The notes: generated from the letters alone by a model not told the origin. Shown: positions 45,048 through 55,625, counted from the stretch's first letter. The stretch: 64,000 bases of DNA from UBA6244 sp963676875 (GCA_963676875.1 OY781436.1:3162001-3226000), one strand, 5' to 3'. Translations and numbers: made by a program.

Positions 45048-45542
45048 TTAATATGGTTGTACTTCTCCGGTATCAGCACAGCGTACCAGCAACTCTTGCT
45101 GTGTGAGATGGGACACCGGATGTTGCAATTCGGGTGCTAATTCGGCCAAAGGTAGTAACGTAAACCTCCGTAGGTGTAATCGTGGATGAGGTATAATAAG
45201 GTTCTCCGAACTCATCACTTTCTGGTCATAATAAAGGATATCGATATCAATGGTTCGTGAAGTATATCCATTTTCTTCAACTCTGGTTCTCCCCAAATTT
45301 TTTTCAATTTGTTGGGTTTTCTGTAATAAGTCCTCTGGTGTTAAGTTGGTTTCAATCCTAAGTACCTGATTCAAAAAACGCGTATCAGATTGGAAACCCC
45401 AGGCTTCTGATTGGTATATGGTTGACATGCCCAGCACCTTTCCTGCACGCTCACTAATCAGGGTAATGGCCTTATTAATAAAGCTTTCGCGGGGATCAAG
45501 ATTGCTTCCAAGCAATAAATAAACCTGATTTTTTTGTGGCAT
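45048..45542 (-). CDS. folK: 2-amino-4-hydroxy-6-hydroxymethyldihydropteridine diphosphokinase
   Basis: 164-aa HPPK of folate synthesis; transfers pyrophosphate from ATP to 6-hydroxymethyl-dihydropterin. Conserved LLLGSNLDPRE at the start, QSEAWGFQS, and the metal/ATP motif RTIDIDILYYD followed by IIPHPRLHLRRFTLLPL. Length is standard. First gene of a two-gene operon. Confidence 0.94.
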   Translation of the reverse strand: MPQKNQVYLLLGSNLDPRESFINKAITLISERAGKVLGMSTIYQSEAWGFQSDTRFLNQVLRIETNLTPEDLLQKTQQIEKNLGRTRVEENGYTSRTIDIDILYYDQKVMSSENLIIPHPRLHLRRFTLLPLAELAPELQHPVSHLTQQELLVRCADTGEVQPY

Positions 45543-45562
45543 AACAGTTTCTGACAGGAATG

Positions 45563-45594
45563 CAAAACTAGCAATTCTAATTTCTTATTACAAG
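45563..45594 (-). promoter_or_regulatory. promoter of the folK operon
   Basis: On the minus strand CTTG (45591-45594), a 20-base spacer and TAGTTTTG (45563-45570) followed by C fit a Bacteroidota promoter, 21 bases before folK. Confidence 0.55.
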
Positions 45595-45639
45595 GGCAAG
45601 TGTGATAAAAAAACAGCGAAATACCAACAACGATGACAA

Positions 45640-46380
45640 TCAGTTGGTTTGGTATAACCGGCGCAGCAGGCTCCGGATTTTGGTGTCGTAATGCTTGTCG
45701 GTAGCCCATTTCCCCGTAAGTTCGGATATTACTTCCGCACTACCCCGTTTCACATAGGCAAAACGCTGATCTACCAATTCCCCGTTGAGATTTTCGGTGG
45801 AAGCATAGGCTTTAAGATGCTGGATATGGGCCCTAACTCCTTCCCGGGGATCAGAAAAAGAAAGCCCTTTTACCCCATTGCCCGTAACGCCCAGTCCGCA
45901 GTAATTGCACTGTTGCGGGTCAACGGTTCCGTCAAACCTTAAAAAGCCCGTCTCAAGACACATCTGTGTAAAAGCTACATCAGGATTAACACCTTCATTA
46001 ATAGATTCTTCCCAATAAATGTGTGCCAGATTGCGTGCGGCATCCGGTGCAACCTGTTGGTTGTTTGACAGAAGAAATTTCTCCAAGCGAGAGACATTTG
46101 TGAGCCCTTTTCCCATAATTGTTTCAGGGGGAGCAAAAGAAACCGATGCCTTGATTTGTTTAGCATTGAGGGTAGCCCAATAATAGCTAACAGGCACAAC
46201 AACCTGAAATCCTGACCTTTCCATTGACATGGTCAGGTGAATGGGATATTGAGCCAGTTTCTGAGAAATGCTTTGTGGAGATGGATAACTCTCGGAATAG
46301 GTGTAAGTACCTGTGCTCAACAAGAGTAACAGCAGGGTTAGCCATGCTGACCGGTTGAATATCAAATATTTACATTTCAT
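45640..46380 (-). CDS. glucosaminidase domain peptidoglycan hydrolase
   Basis: 246 aa. A signal peptide or anchor (about 8-27) leads to a Pro/Ser-rich stretch. The glucosaminidase (FlgJ-C/LytD-type) domain covers about 110-240. The putative catalytic Glu is in CLETGFLRFDGTV, followed by NYCGLGVTG, DPREGVRAHIQHLKAY and WATDKHYDTKI, all typical of this family. It would cut the glycan strand of peptidoglycan in the periplasm. Two Cys close together (QCNYCG) may form a disulfide. Single gene, divergent from sppA. Confidence 0.86.
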   Translation of the reverse strand: MKCKYLIFNRSAWLTLLLLLLSTGTYTYSESYPSPQSISQKLAQYPIHLTMSMERSGFQVVVPVSYYWATLNAKQIKASVSFAPPETIMGKGLTNVSRLEKFLLSNNQQVAPDAARNLAHIYWEESINEGVNPDVAFTQMCLETGFLRFDGTVDPQQCNYCGLGVTGNGVKGLSFSDPREGVRAHIQHLKAYASTENLNGELVDQRFAYVKRGSAEVISELTGKWATDKHYDTKIRSLLRRLYQTN

Positions 46381-46502
46381 TACTCAGAGTTAATTCTAAC
46401 TGTTAAAGTTGGCTTGCTTTGGTCAATTATTTCTGCAATTGACTTACTAATTATTCACAAATATTTGTTAATATTGCTACTGATTCTAACCAACCATGCA
46501 TT

Positions 46503-48281
46503 ATGAAACAATTTTTTAAATTTATGTTTGCCTCTTTTGCGGGCACCATTCTTACTTTCATATTTATTTTTCTCCTTTTCGCAGGCATGATTGCCTCGCT
46601 GGTTTCCATGTCGGGTGACGAGGATGTTAAAGTAAAGGAACATTCCATACTTCGTATCAACTGGAGTTCACCCATTTTGGATCGATCAAACGACAACCCT
46701 TTTGAAGGCTTTGATTTTGCCACCATGGAATCAAACAAACCCATTGGTTTGAACGACATCTTGAAAAACATTGAAAAGGCATCCAAAGACCCCAAAATTG
46801 AAGGGGTATTTTTGGATATGGAAACCATTCCGGCCGGTATTGCTACCTCAGAGGAAATACGCAATAAGCTGATTTCTTTTAAAGAATCCGGAAAATTTAT
46901 CATCAGCTATGCCAATAACTATAGCCAGAAAGCTTATTACATGGCTACAGTTGCCGATCAAATTTATCTGAACCCTGAGGGTATGGTACTTTTTAAAGGA
47001 TTGAATGCTCAGCTTACTTTTTTAAAGGGTTTGCTTCAAAAACTTGATATTGAAATACAAGTGGTTCGTGGTCCCAACAACAAATACAAAAGCGCTGTTG
47101 AGCCCTTAATGTACGATAAAATGACACCGGCCAACCGCCAACAAATGCAGGTGCTATTGCAATCTGTTTGGGGGCAAATACTGATAGCACTCAGCGAAAC
47201 CCGCGGTATTTCCATTGATGATCTCAATACATATGCCGATAATCTGGAAATCTCCACCGCCGAAAAAGCTATGGAACTCAAATTCATTGATGGTAGCTTG
47301 TATCGCGATCAGGTGATGGATATTCTCAAAGAGAAAACAGGCAAAGGAATTGATGACGATATTAATTTCGTGCAATTTAGCGCCTACACTAATGCCAAAC
47401 TCACAGAGCAAGAAGAGATTACTCGCGACCGTATAGCCGTTGTTTATGCACAGGGAGATATCGTTCAGGGGAAAGGAACCGAATCGCAGATTGGATCGGC
47501 TACCATTGCCAAAGCTCTCAGTGACGCACGCCTAAATAAAAAAGTGAAAGCCATTGTGTTCAGAGTGAACTCGGGTGGTGGCGATGCTCAAGCCTCAGAA
47601 GTTATCCGCCGCGAGGTGGAACTCGCCATCAAAGACAAACCCGTGATTGTGTCCATGGGCGACATGGCCGCCTCCGGTGGATATTGGATTTCGACCAATG
47701 CTGACTATATCTTTGCCGAACCTACCACACTCACGGGAAGCATTGGCGTTTTTGGCATCATTCCCAATATGAAAGGCCTGTTTAACGACAAATTGGGCAT
47801 TACTTTCGACGAAGTGATGACCAACAAAAATGCCGACTATATCGATGTAATGAAACCACTAAGTCCCTACCAACACAACAAACTGGACGAATCGGTGATA
47901 GATATTTACACCAAATTCACCCAACTGGTAGCCCGTACCCGCAAACTGGATGTAGCCTTTGTGGACAGCATTGCACGCGGACGTGTTTGGGCAGGAACCG
48001 ATGCCAAGAAAATTGGACTCGTTGATGAGTTTGGAGGACTGGAAGCCGCAGTAAAATATGCCGCCGACAAAGCCGAACTGGGCGATGCTTATCGATTGGT
48101 TGAATATCCAAAACGAAAGGATTTTGTCCAACAATTGATGGAAGAGCTTACCGGTCAGGTGAGTACACGTTTAATTAATAACGAGTTAGGCGAATACGCT
48201 ACCTATTACCAACAAATGCAATCGTTGAAAGACATGCAGGGTGTACAGGCAAGGGTACCTTTCTTTCTGGAGATCAAATAA
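46503..48281 (+). CDS. sppA: signal peptide peptidase SppA, 67K type
   Basis: 592-aa membrane protease that degrades remnant signal peptides. One N-terminal transmembrane segment (about 10-33). There are two tandem S49 domains: the first supplies Lys (GPNNKYKSAVEPL, near residue 202), the second the Ser nucleophile in GDMAASGGYW (about residue 389). Acts as a periplasm-facing tetramer. ATG start follows a weak ribosome site; the promoter is not obvious. Confidence 0.94.
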   Translation: MKQFFKFMFASFAGTILTFIFIFLLFAGMIASLVSMSGDEDVKVKEHSILRINWSSPILDRSNDNPFEGFDFATMESNKPIGLNDILKNIEKASKDPKIEGVFLDMETIPAGIATSEEIRNKLISFKESGKFIISYANNYSQKAYYMATVADQIYLNPEGMVLFKGLNAQLTFLKGLLQKLDIEIQVVRGPNNKYKSAVEPLMYDKMTPANRQQMQVLLQSVWGQILIALSETRGISIDDLNTYADNLEISTAEKAMELKFIDGSLYRDQVMDILKEKTGKGIDDDINFVQFSAYTNAKLTEQEEITRDRIAVVYAQGDIVQGKGTESQIGSATIAKALSDARLNKKVKAIVFRVNSGGGDAQASEVIRREVELAIKDKPVIVSMGDMAASGGYWISTNADYIFAEPTTLTGSIGVFGIIPNMKGLFNDKLGITFDEVMTNKNADYIDVMKPLSPYQHNKLDESVIDIYTKFTQLVARTRKLDVAFVDSIARGRVWAGTDAKKIGLVDEFGGLEAAVKYAADKAELGDAYRLVEYPKRKDFVQQLMEELTGQVSTRLINNELGEYATYYQQMQSLKDMQGVQARVPFFLEIK

Positions 48282-48475
48282 CAAAGACCTGTTTTGATTT
48301 AAAGTGGGATTTGTTTCTTCCGTCAACCATTTTCAGGGCGTTTTTTGATTTTTCAGACAAGGTTTTCCGCTTACTCACAGAAGTATACTTCAGCGAAATA
48401 CCATAATTAACTTTGACCCGTTGCCTGGAAGAAGAGAATCCACCTCCGACAGAACTCAGGACCTCTAGACCCCAC

Positions 48476-49630
48476 TCACATCAATTCCAGTTTTATCCTC
48501 GCTATGGCAACCAACGCATTATCATAGTTGCCCGAAGGTGAAATAATGTATTGAACATCAGGTTGTAATGTAATTATCCTGAACAATGGTATGGTGGCTG
48601 TTGCTTCGATCACCGTTTCCGACCCGTGGGCATTCACAAAATGGTCGGTCTGAAATTCGTTTAGCTTAACGCTGCCGACGGCCAGGCCCATTTGTTGGGG
48701 TAAATAGTTATTTGTGTGGTTTCTGTATGAGATGCCTGCACCGATATATCGGGATGCTTGGTTGTCGCGGGGCGGTGCCATGCCTGCCTGAACAAATAAT
48801 CCAACGCTGTTGTCGTCGGACGACTCATAAACCTTGAAATCACCAATAAAGAATAATCCAAAGTTGGTGGCATTTCCGCGCTGATCGGGAATGTTTTCAT
48901 GGTTTGGTTCGTCGCAGCTTTTCAGATAGCCCCCCGCTCGAAATTCGGCCACTTGTCGGTTGGCGTTCCACCACCGGTAATGTACTTCACCCACAGCCAG
49001 AAAGCCCCTTTGGTAAAAATGATTGTTGAAATCAAAAGTTTCCTGGTTGCAAAACTCGTAGTTCAGATTATATATGCCGGCCAACACATCATATTTCTCG
49101 CGGCTGTAGTTGATGAGACCACCAAAAGTGGTGGCCGGGAAAATGGAAACAGGTACATTCAGGCTCACGCTGGGCAGAATGCCAAAGGAGCTATTGATAA
49201 AATCTCCGGCATATTCGCTCATCATAAATTCGGAGTTGAGGTCGTGCATGCCTGCCGAAATGGTGGTATATCCGATTTTTTGACTGATGAGTAATTCGTA
49301 AACAAATAAGGTATAGCGTCCTTCGATGTTGGAGGCCACCTGTACGTCGCCGATAAAATTTTCCGAAGCGCCGCCGCCGGCCGTTTTCAGGAGGTGCAGA
49401 TGAAAAGATGTGTTTTTTAAAAAACCTGTCGGAGGTTTATAGGTTGCGCTCATGTCGAACAAAGCCAGCAAGGTGGTTCCGGTTTGGATGCCGCCATGCA
49501 AATTGCTCACCTGATCAAGGGTGATGGACGCCGTCAGGGTGAGGTCTTTGGGTTGGGTTGAATCGGCCTGTTGCGAGATACCCATCCAAACTGTCAATAG
49601 AAAAACCCATAGGAGACCTGTCTTCTTCAT
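48476..49630 (-). CDS. OprB-like carbohydrate porin
   Basis: 385 aa. The ATG at 49630 begins a signal peptide (residues 1-20, GISQQA). The rest is beta-barrel-like: TLTASITLDQVSNLHGGIQTG near the start, FGLFFIGDFKVYESSDDN, and the family pattern AGMAPPRDNQASRYIGAGISY and ETVIEATATIPLFRIITLQPDVQYIISP near the end, typical of the OprB family. It ends with a C-terminal strand LELM. An outer-membrane channel for sugars or other small solutes is likely. Isolated gene. Confidence 0.78.
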   Translation of the reverse strand: MKKTGLLWVFLLTVWMGISQQADSTQPKDLTLTASITLDQVSNLHGGIQTGTTLLALFDMSATYKPPTGFLKNTSFHLHLLKTAGGGASENFIGDVQVASNIEGRYTLFVYELLISQKIGYTTISAGMHDLNSEFMMSEYAGDFINSSFGILPSVSLNVPVSIFPATTFGGLINYSREKYDVLAGIYNLNYEFCNQETFDFNNHFYQRGFLAVGEVHYRWWNANRQVAEFRAGGYLKSCDEPNHENIPDQRGNATNFGLFFIGDFKVYESSDDNSVGLFVQAGMAPPRDNQASRYIGAGISYRNHTNNYLPQQMGLAVGSVKLNEFQTDHFVNAHGSETVIEATATIPLFRIITLQPDVQYIISPSGNYDNALVAIARIKLELM

Positions 49631-49858
49631 GTCGATCTGCTTTTTTTTTGATAACAGGGCAAAATTAGGATGCCTACCCAAGACCCGGAATACCCAGATT
49701 TAGGTAAAATGGGAATCCGTTGTTTTTGGGAGAAACGAGGGGGATTGCTTTCGCTCAATCTGTTTTGAGTGTGTGTTCGTTGGGTGGGGGTCAGTGATAT
49801 TTCGAAGTTAATACCGCCACACAAGCGCTACCCTTAAAGGAGTTCAGGGGGGTACGGT

Positions 49859-50338
49859 TCAGGAGTGCTCTAGATCTGTATTCATGTGGTCAGGAGAGAT
49901 TTTTTTCCTTTCCAATTCGTAAATTAATCTCGAAAAGTAGTCCTTACAGCTTACCGATTCTATTATAAAAGTAAACAAAAGAAAACCATAGCCAAATAGC
50001 GGAAAGACTAATGGTAAGCCAGAATCAGGAAAACCTCCGGCACCGGAATTTTTAGAGTTATTCAGAAAAAAATGGATTAGTACAAATATGGCAGTAAAAC
50101 TGAGAAATATGAGCACAAAGGGAAAAACAAACGCTTTAATTTTCAATCGAGTAGTATTATCATCTTCTGTAATTTCACCATTCACTTTTAATAACGGAAA
50201 CTGCACCGGAAAGTTAAAGGCGAAGTTTGAAACATATAATAATTCAAAAACGGAACCTCTGATAACACCTTCAATATTTCTTTTTTTATTTTCAGCTTTT
50301 TCTAAACCAAATAAAAATTCTGAAGCTGTAAGGTTCAT
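49859..50338 (-). CDS. small membrane protein of unknown function
   Basis: 159 aa from ATG 50338 (an upstream in-frame ATG at 50410 would add 24 residues; neither has a good ribosome site). The N-terminal half is soluble and seems beta-rich. Two hydrophobic segments lie near residues 72-92 and 110-135, separated by NNSKNSGAGGFPDSG. The last 25 residues are charged. I do not recognise the family. Confidence 0.55.
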   Translation of the reverse strand: MNLTASEFLFGLEKAENKKRNIEGVIRGSVFELLYVSNFAFNFPVQFPLLKVNGEITEDDNTTRLKIKAFVFPFVLIFLSFTAIFVLIHFFLNNSKNSGAGGFPDSGLPLVFPLFGYGFLLFTFIIESVSCKDYFSRLIYELERKKISPDHMNTDLEHS

Positions 50339-50584
50339 TTTGTATGTTTTTTCCCACCTGAATAAGAAAAACTTTAAAATGGTCAGAATGTTTTTTGCAG
50401 GTAAATTCATGTTTAGTGTTGGTTGTTTTTGTCTTTAAAAGGCGCACATTGGCGGTCATGTCCCTTGTAGCAGATGTCTAAATGCAAACATTTCTGTCGG
50501 CGCAGAAATATATTTGGAGCCCATAAGTTCATTTTCAGATATAAACCTCCATACGATGTTTTGTTACTGTTGCGTTTAATTTTT

Positions 50585-51268
50585 TTAGTCGTTTGAAAGT
50601 GTGATTGAATAATCAGCTTCTTCAAGAATATCAATGCCGAACCGACATTGTTTTCTAATTTCCCCTACCAAAATTGAATAGCTTATTTCACAATGAAGAG
50701 GACAGAAATATTGATTTATTACTATTTTTTTTCCGGACTGAATCATCTGTCCGGAAGAAATCTCGATTTTCAAATCCCTCGGCGCAAAATCTGTAAACGC
50801 ACTTTTAATTGAGATCGTAATTTTGCTGTTGGACTTATTGCCTGATCCCTTATTTTCTACCGTGTAACTCATAATACCCGAAGCCGAGGTTACTTTATAG
50901 GTGCTGCCGGGTTCTGTATCTCCTATGTACTCATCATTCATCCAATATCCGATCAGGGTATATTTTTCCCCGTTTATACTATAGCTAAATTTTCCTTTGC
51001 CGTCTTTTCGACCATTTTTCCAATTTCCCTGAAAAACATCACCGTTTTTGTAGATGTATTTCCCTTTCCCGTGAGGCATACCGTCCTTAAAAATTCCGGT
51101 GTAAGTGTCTTCGCCGATTGATTTCCCTTTTCCATTTGCCAGCCCGTCCTGACATTTGCCAGTGTACTTTCCGGAAATTTTTTCAAGCAGTACTTTGCAC
51201 GATTCCGTTTGTGCGTGGATACTTTGCAGAAAAACTAAGGAAATGATAATTAACGATAGGTTTTTCAT
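50585..51268 (-). CDS. secreted MORN-repeat protein
   Basis: 227 aa. Signal peptide (1-19, SIHAQ) before MORN repeats at about 30-115 with the G-x-Y-x-G-x-(F/W)-x-(D/N)-G-x-x-(H/D)-G-x-G pattern (YTGIFKDGMPHGKGKY, FQGNWKNGRKDGKGKF). A beta-sandwich-like C-terminal part (about 125-227) follows with three Cys. MORN repeats mediate contact with membranes or proteins; the role here is unknown. The ATG at 51268 is chosen because it starts the signal peptide. Confidence 0.82.
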   Translation of the reverse strand: MKNLSLIIISLVFLQSIHAQTESCKVLLEKISGKYTGKCQDGLANGKGKSIGEDTYTGIFKDGMPHGKGKYIYKNGDVFQGNWKNGRKDGKGKFSYSINGEKYTLIGYWMNDEYIGDTEPGSTYKVTSASGIMSYTVENKGSGNKSNSKITISIKSAFTDFAPRDLKIEISSGQMIQSGKKIVINQYFCPLHCEISYSILVGEIRKQCRFGIDILEEADYSITLSND

Positions 51269-51654
51269 GTTTATTTTCCTTTTTTTGTGGAGGTGCAAAA
51301 ATAGTGTTATTTATCACTAATCAAGTCAAAATGTAGCAGGGGCTACAACTTAATCTGATGATTGCTCATGGGCATTCCGCTGTCATTGGGGAGGTGAGGT
51401 AGCCTTGATCAAACACAGGCGCAGATTCTGTGATCGATAGGCTATTTGTGTTCCTGTGGCATACAAATATTTAATTACGATTTTAGCCCCAATTAACCCT
51501 AAAAAAACCACTCCAAGATGGAAAATTCACCCCCTACCTGATGGCCACCTCCGGAATTTACAAAAAGCACCTGCTCTTCTCCACTCCAACCAATCCTATA
51601 CCTCCCTCCGTCCGATCTTCACACCCAATCAAACCCCGACATGCTAAAAATAGA
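51269..51654. other. gap without recognised gene
   Basis: A 438-base gap runs to the AsmA-like gene at 51707. A 63-codon plus-strand frame (51456-51647) is open but rich in Pro/Thr/Lys without a signal or motif, so I do not call it. The promoter box for the next gene begins at 51655. Confidence 0.5.
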
Positions 51655-51662
51655 TATCTTTG
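51655..51662 (+). promoter_or_regulatory. -7 promoter box for the AsmA-like gene
   Basis: TATCTTTG followed by A matches TAnnTTTG, 45 bases before ATG 51707. Confidence 0.4.
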
Positions 51663-51706
51663 ATCGATGAAGATCTTGGTTGATTTCTATAATTCAATTT
51701 AGCAAC

Positions 51707-54700
51707 ATGAAAACCTTTCGTAAGATTTTGAAGATCGCCGGCATCGTGGTTATTTCAACCATTGTTTTTGTGCTGCTGACGGTTGTTGTGGCCAAAATAT
51801 TTGAAGACGATCTGGCGTCATTTACCCTCGGGAAGCTGGAAACCAGGATCGATGCACCCTTGTCGGTGGGCAAGGTGTCGCTCATCCCCCTTTTCTCCTT
51901 TCCCCGGTTGAGTGCCGAAATTAACCAACTCTACATAGGTGATCCCAATAGACGTAACAGCGATACCCTGTTCTTTGTCAATAGTTTGAAAGTGGGCCTC
52001 GATACCTGGGATTTGATTCATGGAATCTACTCGATTGACAAAATGGAAATCTCAGGTTTGGATTTCGACTATCAGGTGGACAGTGCCGGAAAATCAAATA
52101 TCGACTTCATAATCAATGCCTTTTCGGATACGGCTACCGTGGTGGAGCACGAATCGGTGTCAGCACCCCTTAACCTGAGTGCGGAAAAGTTGACATTGGA
52201 TGATATCCGAATCCGGTATTACGACAGCCTAACCCACATGGGAGCGGAGGTAACCATTCCGGAAATTACCATCAAGGCCAAAACCAAAAACAACATCTAT
52301 CAAGGCAAAACCAACGGAAGCTTCATCCTGAGTCATTGTTTTTTTTCGGATACCAAGCTGGATCAGATGAAGTCGTGTACGGTAAATTTTGATCTGAAAT
52401 ATGAAGACAATGAAGCCGTCATCCAGGAGCTATCCGTGGTGAGCGAAGGGCTTAATCTGGGTGTGGAAGGAGCCGTCAAACTTGGTGATACCATCCACCT
52501 GAACGCACTGTTGCAAGCCAATCAACTGGATTTTAACCTCTTGAAAAAGTACCTGCCCACGGCAACTGCTTTTCTCGATGAAAACCAAAAGCTGGCGCAG
52601 CTGGATTTTATCTCCATCGACATCCATATGGACTATATCGACAATTACATGCATATCAACAAGTTGCTGGTTAAAAATGATGGCGTTGGTCTCGATATGG
52701 AAGGTAACTTCAACTTAGGTGATACACTGGTGTTGGATGCTCAGATCCAATCACTTCATATGAATTTCGACAACTTAAAAAAATATATTCCCAAGCAGTA
52801 TTTTAAGGAATTTGGGTTGGAGGACATGGATGGTTCTCTCGAGATTTCCGCGAACATAAATGGCCAATATGCTGATTCAATATTGCTTCCCACCGTGGAT
52901 GCTGATGTTAGTTTCAAGAATTTAAAAGTTCAAACCAAGGATTACCCCATGATTGACGATGCCAATCTGACAGCACATGTGGCCACGGGCAACAAAGCCG
53001 ACCTGAGCGAGGCAAGTCTGGACATTTACAACTTCGATGTGGCCAGCGGACAGAGTCATTTGAATTTGAAAGGAAGTGTTGCCGGACTGGAAAATAGCCA
53101 GTACAATCTCCGTTCGTCCATGGAAATCAATTTGTCTGATTTTGAAGATATGATTCATGACAGCCTGGCTCGAAACCTTCACGGGAACGTGGCGGCTTCC
53201 GTACGAACCAGCGGCATATTACCCCAAAAGTTTACCCATAATTTTACGGATTATTTGCTGGATAATACTTTCTTATCGTTGAAATTCAATGAAATAGAAG
53301 GTTTGTTCATGGATTCAATACCTCTGGAACAACTGACCGCTCAAATCAATTACTCACCCCGAGGTTTGGGGTTAAAGGAGTTTAATCTGGACAGTCTCCG
53401 GCTGCAATCCACTGCGATGAATTTAAATCTGCAAAACACCTCCCTGTCAGCTTTGATATCAGGCAATATTTCAGACCTGCCGTCCTTGCAAGTTCAACTG
53501 AAATCCCTCGCCATTCATCAGGGGAATAACCGTTTTGCCGGAAGTGGAACGATCGAAAACCTTGAAACACCTGAATTTGATGTGAGTGCGAACATGTATT
53601 TGTCGCTGGATGAGTTGATGGCCTTTGTACCCGATTCGCTCGTAAACCAAATGACAGGAACCATAAGTGCCGATATTCACTCAAAAGGAAAGCTGAACCC
53701 CGATTCGCTGGATTTGCAGATGTTTCCTTTGCTTTTCGAAAATAGCAGTATTACCCTTGCGCTCAATGGTATTTGTCTTGCCTTTCCTGATTCTATCATG
53801 AATGTGGATAATCTTTCGGCACGAATGGGCTTGAGTAAGGATATCCTCACTGTGGATGATTTTTCAGTCAACTATAATGGATTGGCATTTAACATGGATT
53901 CTACCCTTGTGCAAAATATTTATAAAGCTGTGATTCTGAATCAAGAGGAGGAATTGTCCGTTGATACCCACATCCGTTTTGGCAACTTCATATTCGATGA
54001 TTTCAAGCACCTTATAGCTTTAGAATCACCGGAAACGGAGGTGCTTTCTGACTCATCAAATCAGGACTATTCAACGGAAGTTAACACCACAACAGAAGCG
54101 CGCAACTGGACCTTTTTAATTCACGGGTCTGCGGCTGTGAATAGCATTGTGGTGGATTCTCTGGCTCTCGAAGATTTCAATATTTATCAACTTCATATCA
54201 ACGACCTATCCACATTATTTAAGCTTTCCGACAGTTCGTATATTGCAGACCAATTCAAGTTCAAGGTGTTTGAAGGTGAAATGAATAATTCGATTAATTA
54301 CAAATTACGGAATGATGGTACCCAATCGGTTTCTACCCACCATATTATTCAAAACATGAATATCCGCACCATACTCCGAGACATGGACAATTTTGGCATG
54401 GATTCGGTTATTACCTACGAAAATATTAGCGGTTTATTCTCCACCGATCTGAACACATTTGTGGCCATTGATGATTCTGTTTTGATGGACAAAATGATGG
54501 TAAGTGGCGACATCGTTCTTGAAAAAGGCGGGGTGTATAATTACGCACCTGCCACGGAGATATCCAAATTCACCAGCATCAAGGAGCTCGACAATATCCA
54601 GTTTAAGACCCTGCGAAGCAATATATTTATGTTTAAAAACAAACTCTATGTCCCAAGAACCAACATTGTGAGCAATGCCCTGGACATCGCCGCTTTCGGC

Positions 54701-55000
54701 ATGCAAAGCATGGGTGGCGACAGTGAGTATCACCTTGAAGTCCATATGGCCAACATTCTCTTTGGTAAATCGAAGAAAAGAAACGAGAAACAAGATGAAA
54801 GTGGTGATGAGGTGGATGTCGAGTCGTTGAAGAAGAGTTCCCGAAAAATTAGGTATACCGTCAACAACGGAAAATCGAAGGTAGGACTCGATACCAAGGA
54901 CGACCGTGAAGCCATGATGAACAAGATCAGGGTTCAGCAGAAGATGCTGGATTTCATATTCTTTCCAAAGAATATCCATTACGATACCGAACCCGAATAA
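51707..55000 (+). CDS. AsmA-like protein
   Basis: 1097 aa. One N-terminal membrane anchor (about 8-30) precedes a very long periplasmic region that starts with the AsmA motif (LETRIDAPLSVGKVSLIPLF) and continues with many amphipathic beta strands of the repeating-beta-groove type. The family bridges inner and outer membrane and is thought to move phospholipids or to aid outer-membrane assembly. A second AsmA-like block is visible about 890-1030. Single gene; a small lipoprotein gene follows on the same strand. Confidence 0.85.
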   Translation: MKTFRKILKIAGIVVISTIVFVLLTVVVAKIFEDDLASFTLGKLETRIDAPLSVGKVSLIPLFSFPRLSAEINQLYIGDPNRRNSDTLFFVNSLKVGLDTWDLIHGIYSIDKMEISGLDFDYQVDSAGKSNIDFIINAFSDTATVVEHESVSAPLNLSAEKLTLDDIRIRYYDSLTHMGAEVTIPEITIKAKTKNNIYQGKTNGSFILSHCFFSDTKLDQMKSCTVNFDLKYEDNEAVIQELSVVSEGLNLGVEGAVKLGDTIHLNALLQANQLDFNLLKKYLPTATAFLDENQKLAQLDFISIDIHMDYIDNYMHINKLLVKNDGVGLDMEGNFNLGDTLVLDAQIQSLHMNFDNLKKYIPKQYFKEFGLEDMDGSLEISANINGQYADSILLPTVDADVSFKNLKVQTKDYPMIDDANLTAHVATGNKADLSEASLDIYNFDVASGQSHLNLKGSVAGLENSQYNLRSSMEINLSDFEDMIHDSLARNLHGNVAASVRTSGILPQKFTHNFTDYLLDNTFLSLKFNEIEGLFMDSIPLEQLTAQINYSPRGLGLKEFNLDSLRLQSTAMNLNLQNTSLSALISGNISDLPSLQVQLKSLAIHQGNNRFAGSGTIENLETPEFDVSANMYLSLDELMAFVPDSLVNQMTGTISADIHSKGKLNPDSLDLQMFPLLFENSSITLALNGICLAFPDSIMNVDNLSARMGLSKDILTVDDFSVNYNGLAFNMDSTLVQNIYKAVILNQEEELSVDTHIRFGNFIFDDFKHLIALESPETEVLSDSSNQDYSTEVNTTTEARNWTFLIHGSAAVNSIVVDSLALEDFNIYQLHINDLSTLFKLSDSSYIADQFKFKVFEGEMNNSINYKLRNDGTQSVSTHHIIQNMNIRTILRDMDNFGMDSVITYENISGLFSTDLNTFVAIDDSVLMDKMMVSGDIVLEKGGVYNYAPATEISKFTSIKELDNIQFKTLRSNIFMFKNKLYVPRTNIVSNALDIAAFGMQSMGGDSEYHLEVHMANILFGKSKKRNEKQDESGDEVDVESLKKSSRKIRYTVNNGKSKVGLDTKDDREAMMNKIRVQQKMLDFIFFPKNIHYDTEPE

Positions 55001-55036
55001 ACCGGTTGCATTCCTCATGGAATTGAAAAAAAGGAT

Positions 55037-55044
55037 TAATTTTG
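55037..55044 (+). promoter_or_regulatory. -7 promoter box for the small lipoprotein gene
   Basis: TAATTTTG followed by T fits TAnnTTTG, 47 bases before the ATG at 55092. Confidence 0.4.
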
Positions 55045-55091
55045 TGTACGACAACAGTTGAGAAAGTATAGTCAAATCAAAAAATGAAGAT

Positions 55092-55436
55092 ATGAAAACA
55101 TTAAAATCATTGGCCGCCATTGCGATGGTTGCTTTATTCTCCCTCGCATACACGGGATGCGAAACCAAATCTGATGAAAGCTGCGAACAGCAGGACATGA
55201 ACGAGATATTAAACTGCGGTGTGGAAAAGAATGTTCAGGTATGCTGTACCACAGGAGCCGGTTGTGTTTATACCTACAACGGACAAGAGTATCCTGACAC
55301 GCAAACCGGACTCAGCAATTTGGCAGATGCTTTGGGATGTACCTACAAAAGTTCCGCCAATTATGAAGATGAAAAACAACTGATCATCCAAAGCCTGAGG
55401 GAGTTAAAAGACCGTGCGAATTTCGGTTTGGAATAA
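55092..55436 (+). CDS. small Cys-rich lipoprotein
   Basis: 114 aa with a lipobox (LAYTGC, lipidated Cys at about 23). The mature part has six further Cys (two of them adjacent, in QVCCTTGAGC), suggesting disulfide bonds, and a helical C-terminus. No named family recognised. A TlpA-like thioredoxin is encoded convergently downstream, which might be its oxidoreductase but is not shown. Confidence 0.72.
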   Translation: MKTLKSLAAIAMVALFSLAYTGCETKSDESCEQQDMNEILNCGVEKNVQVCCTTGAGCVYTYNGQEYPDTQTGLSNLADALGCTYKSSANYEDEKQLIIQSLRELKDRANFGLE

Positions 55437-55625
55437 AACTGAACCGATTCGGATATTGAGCACCTGTTTGATCTTGTATGAAGGCTCCGTTATGAGCTAA
55501 ATGTGGGTAGAGAAAATGTTATTTCGTTTGTTTCGTCCGCCTTGGGCGGACGATACCAACCAGCATCCTCCGCGTACCTCCATCACTTGTCTATGCGCCT
55601 CCGTGCAACCTAACGAAACCTCATC

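Noticed and set aside
51456..51647. 63-codon plus-strand frame in the gap before the AsmA-like gene
   Set aside because: No signal peptide, domain or family motif; composition is Pro/Thr-rich and it lies just upstream of a promoter.
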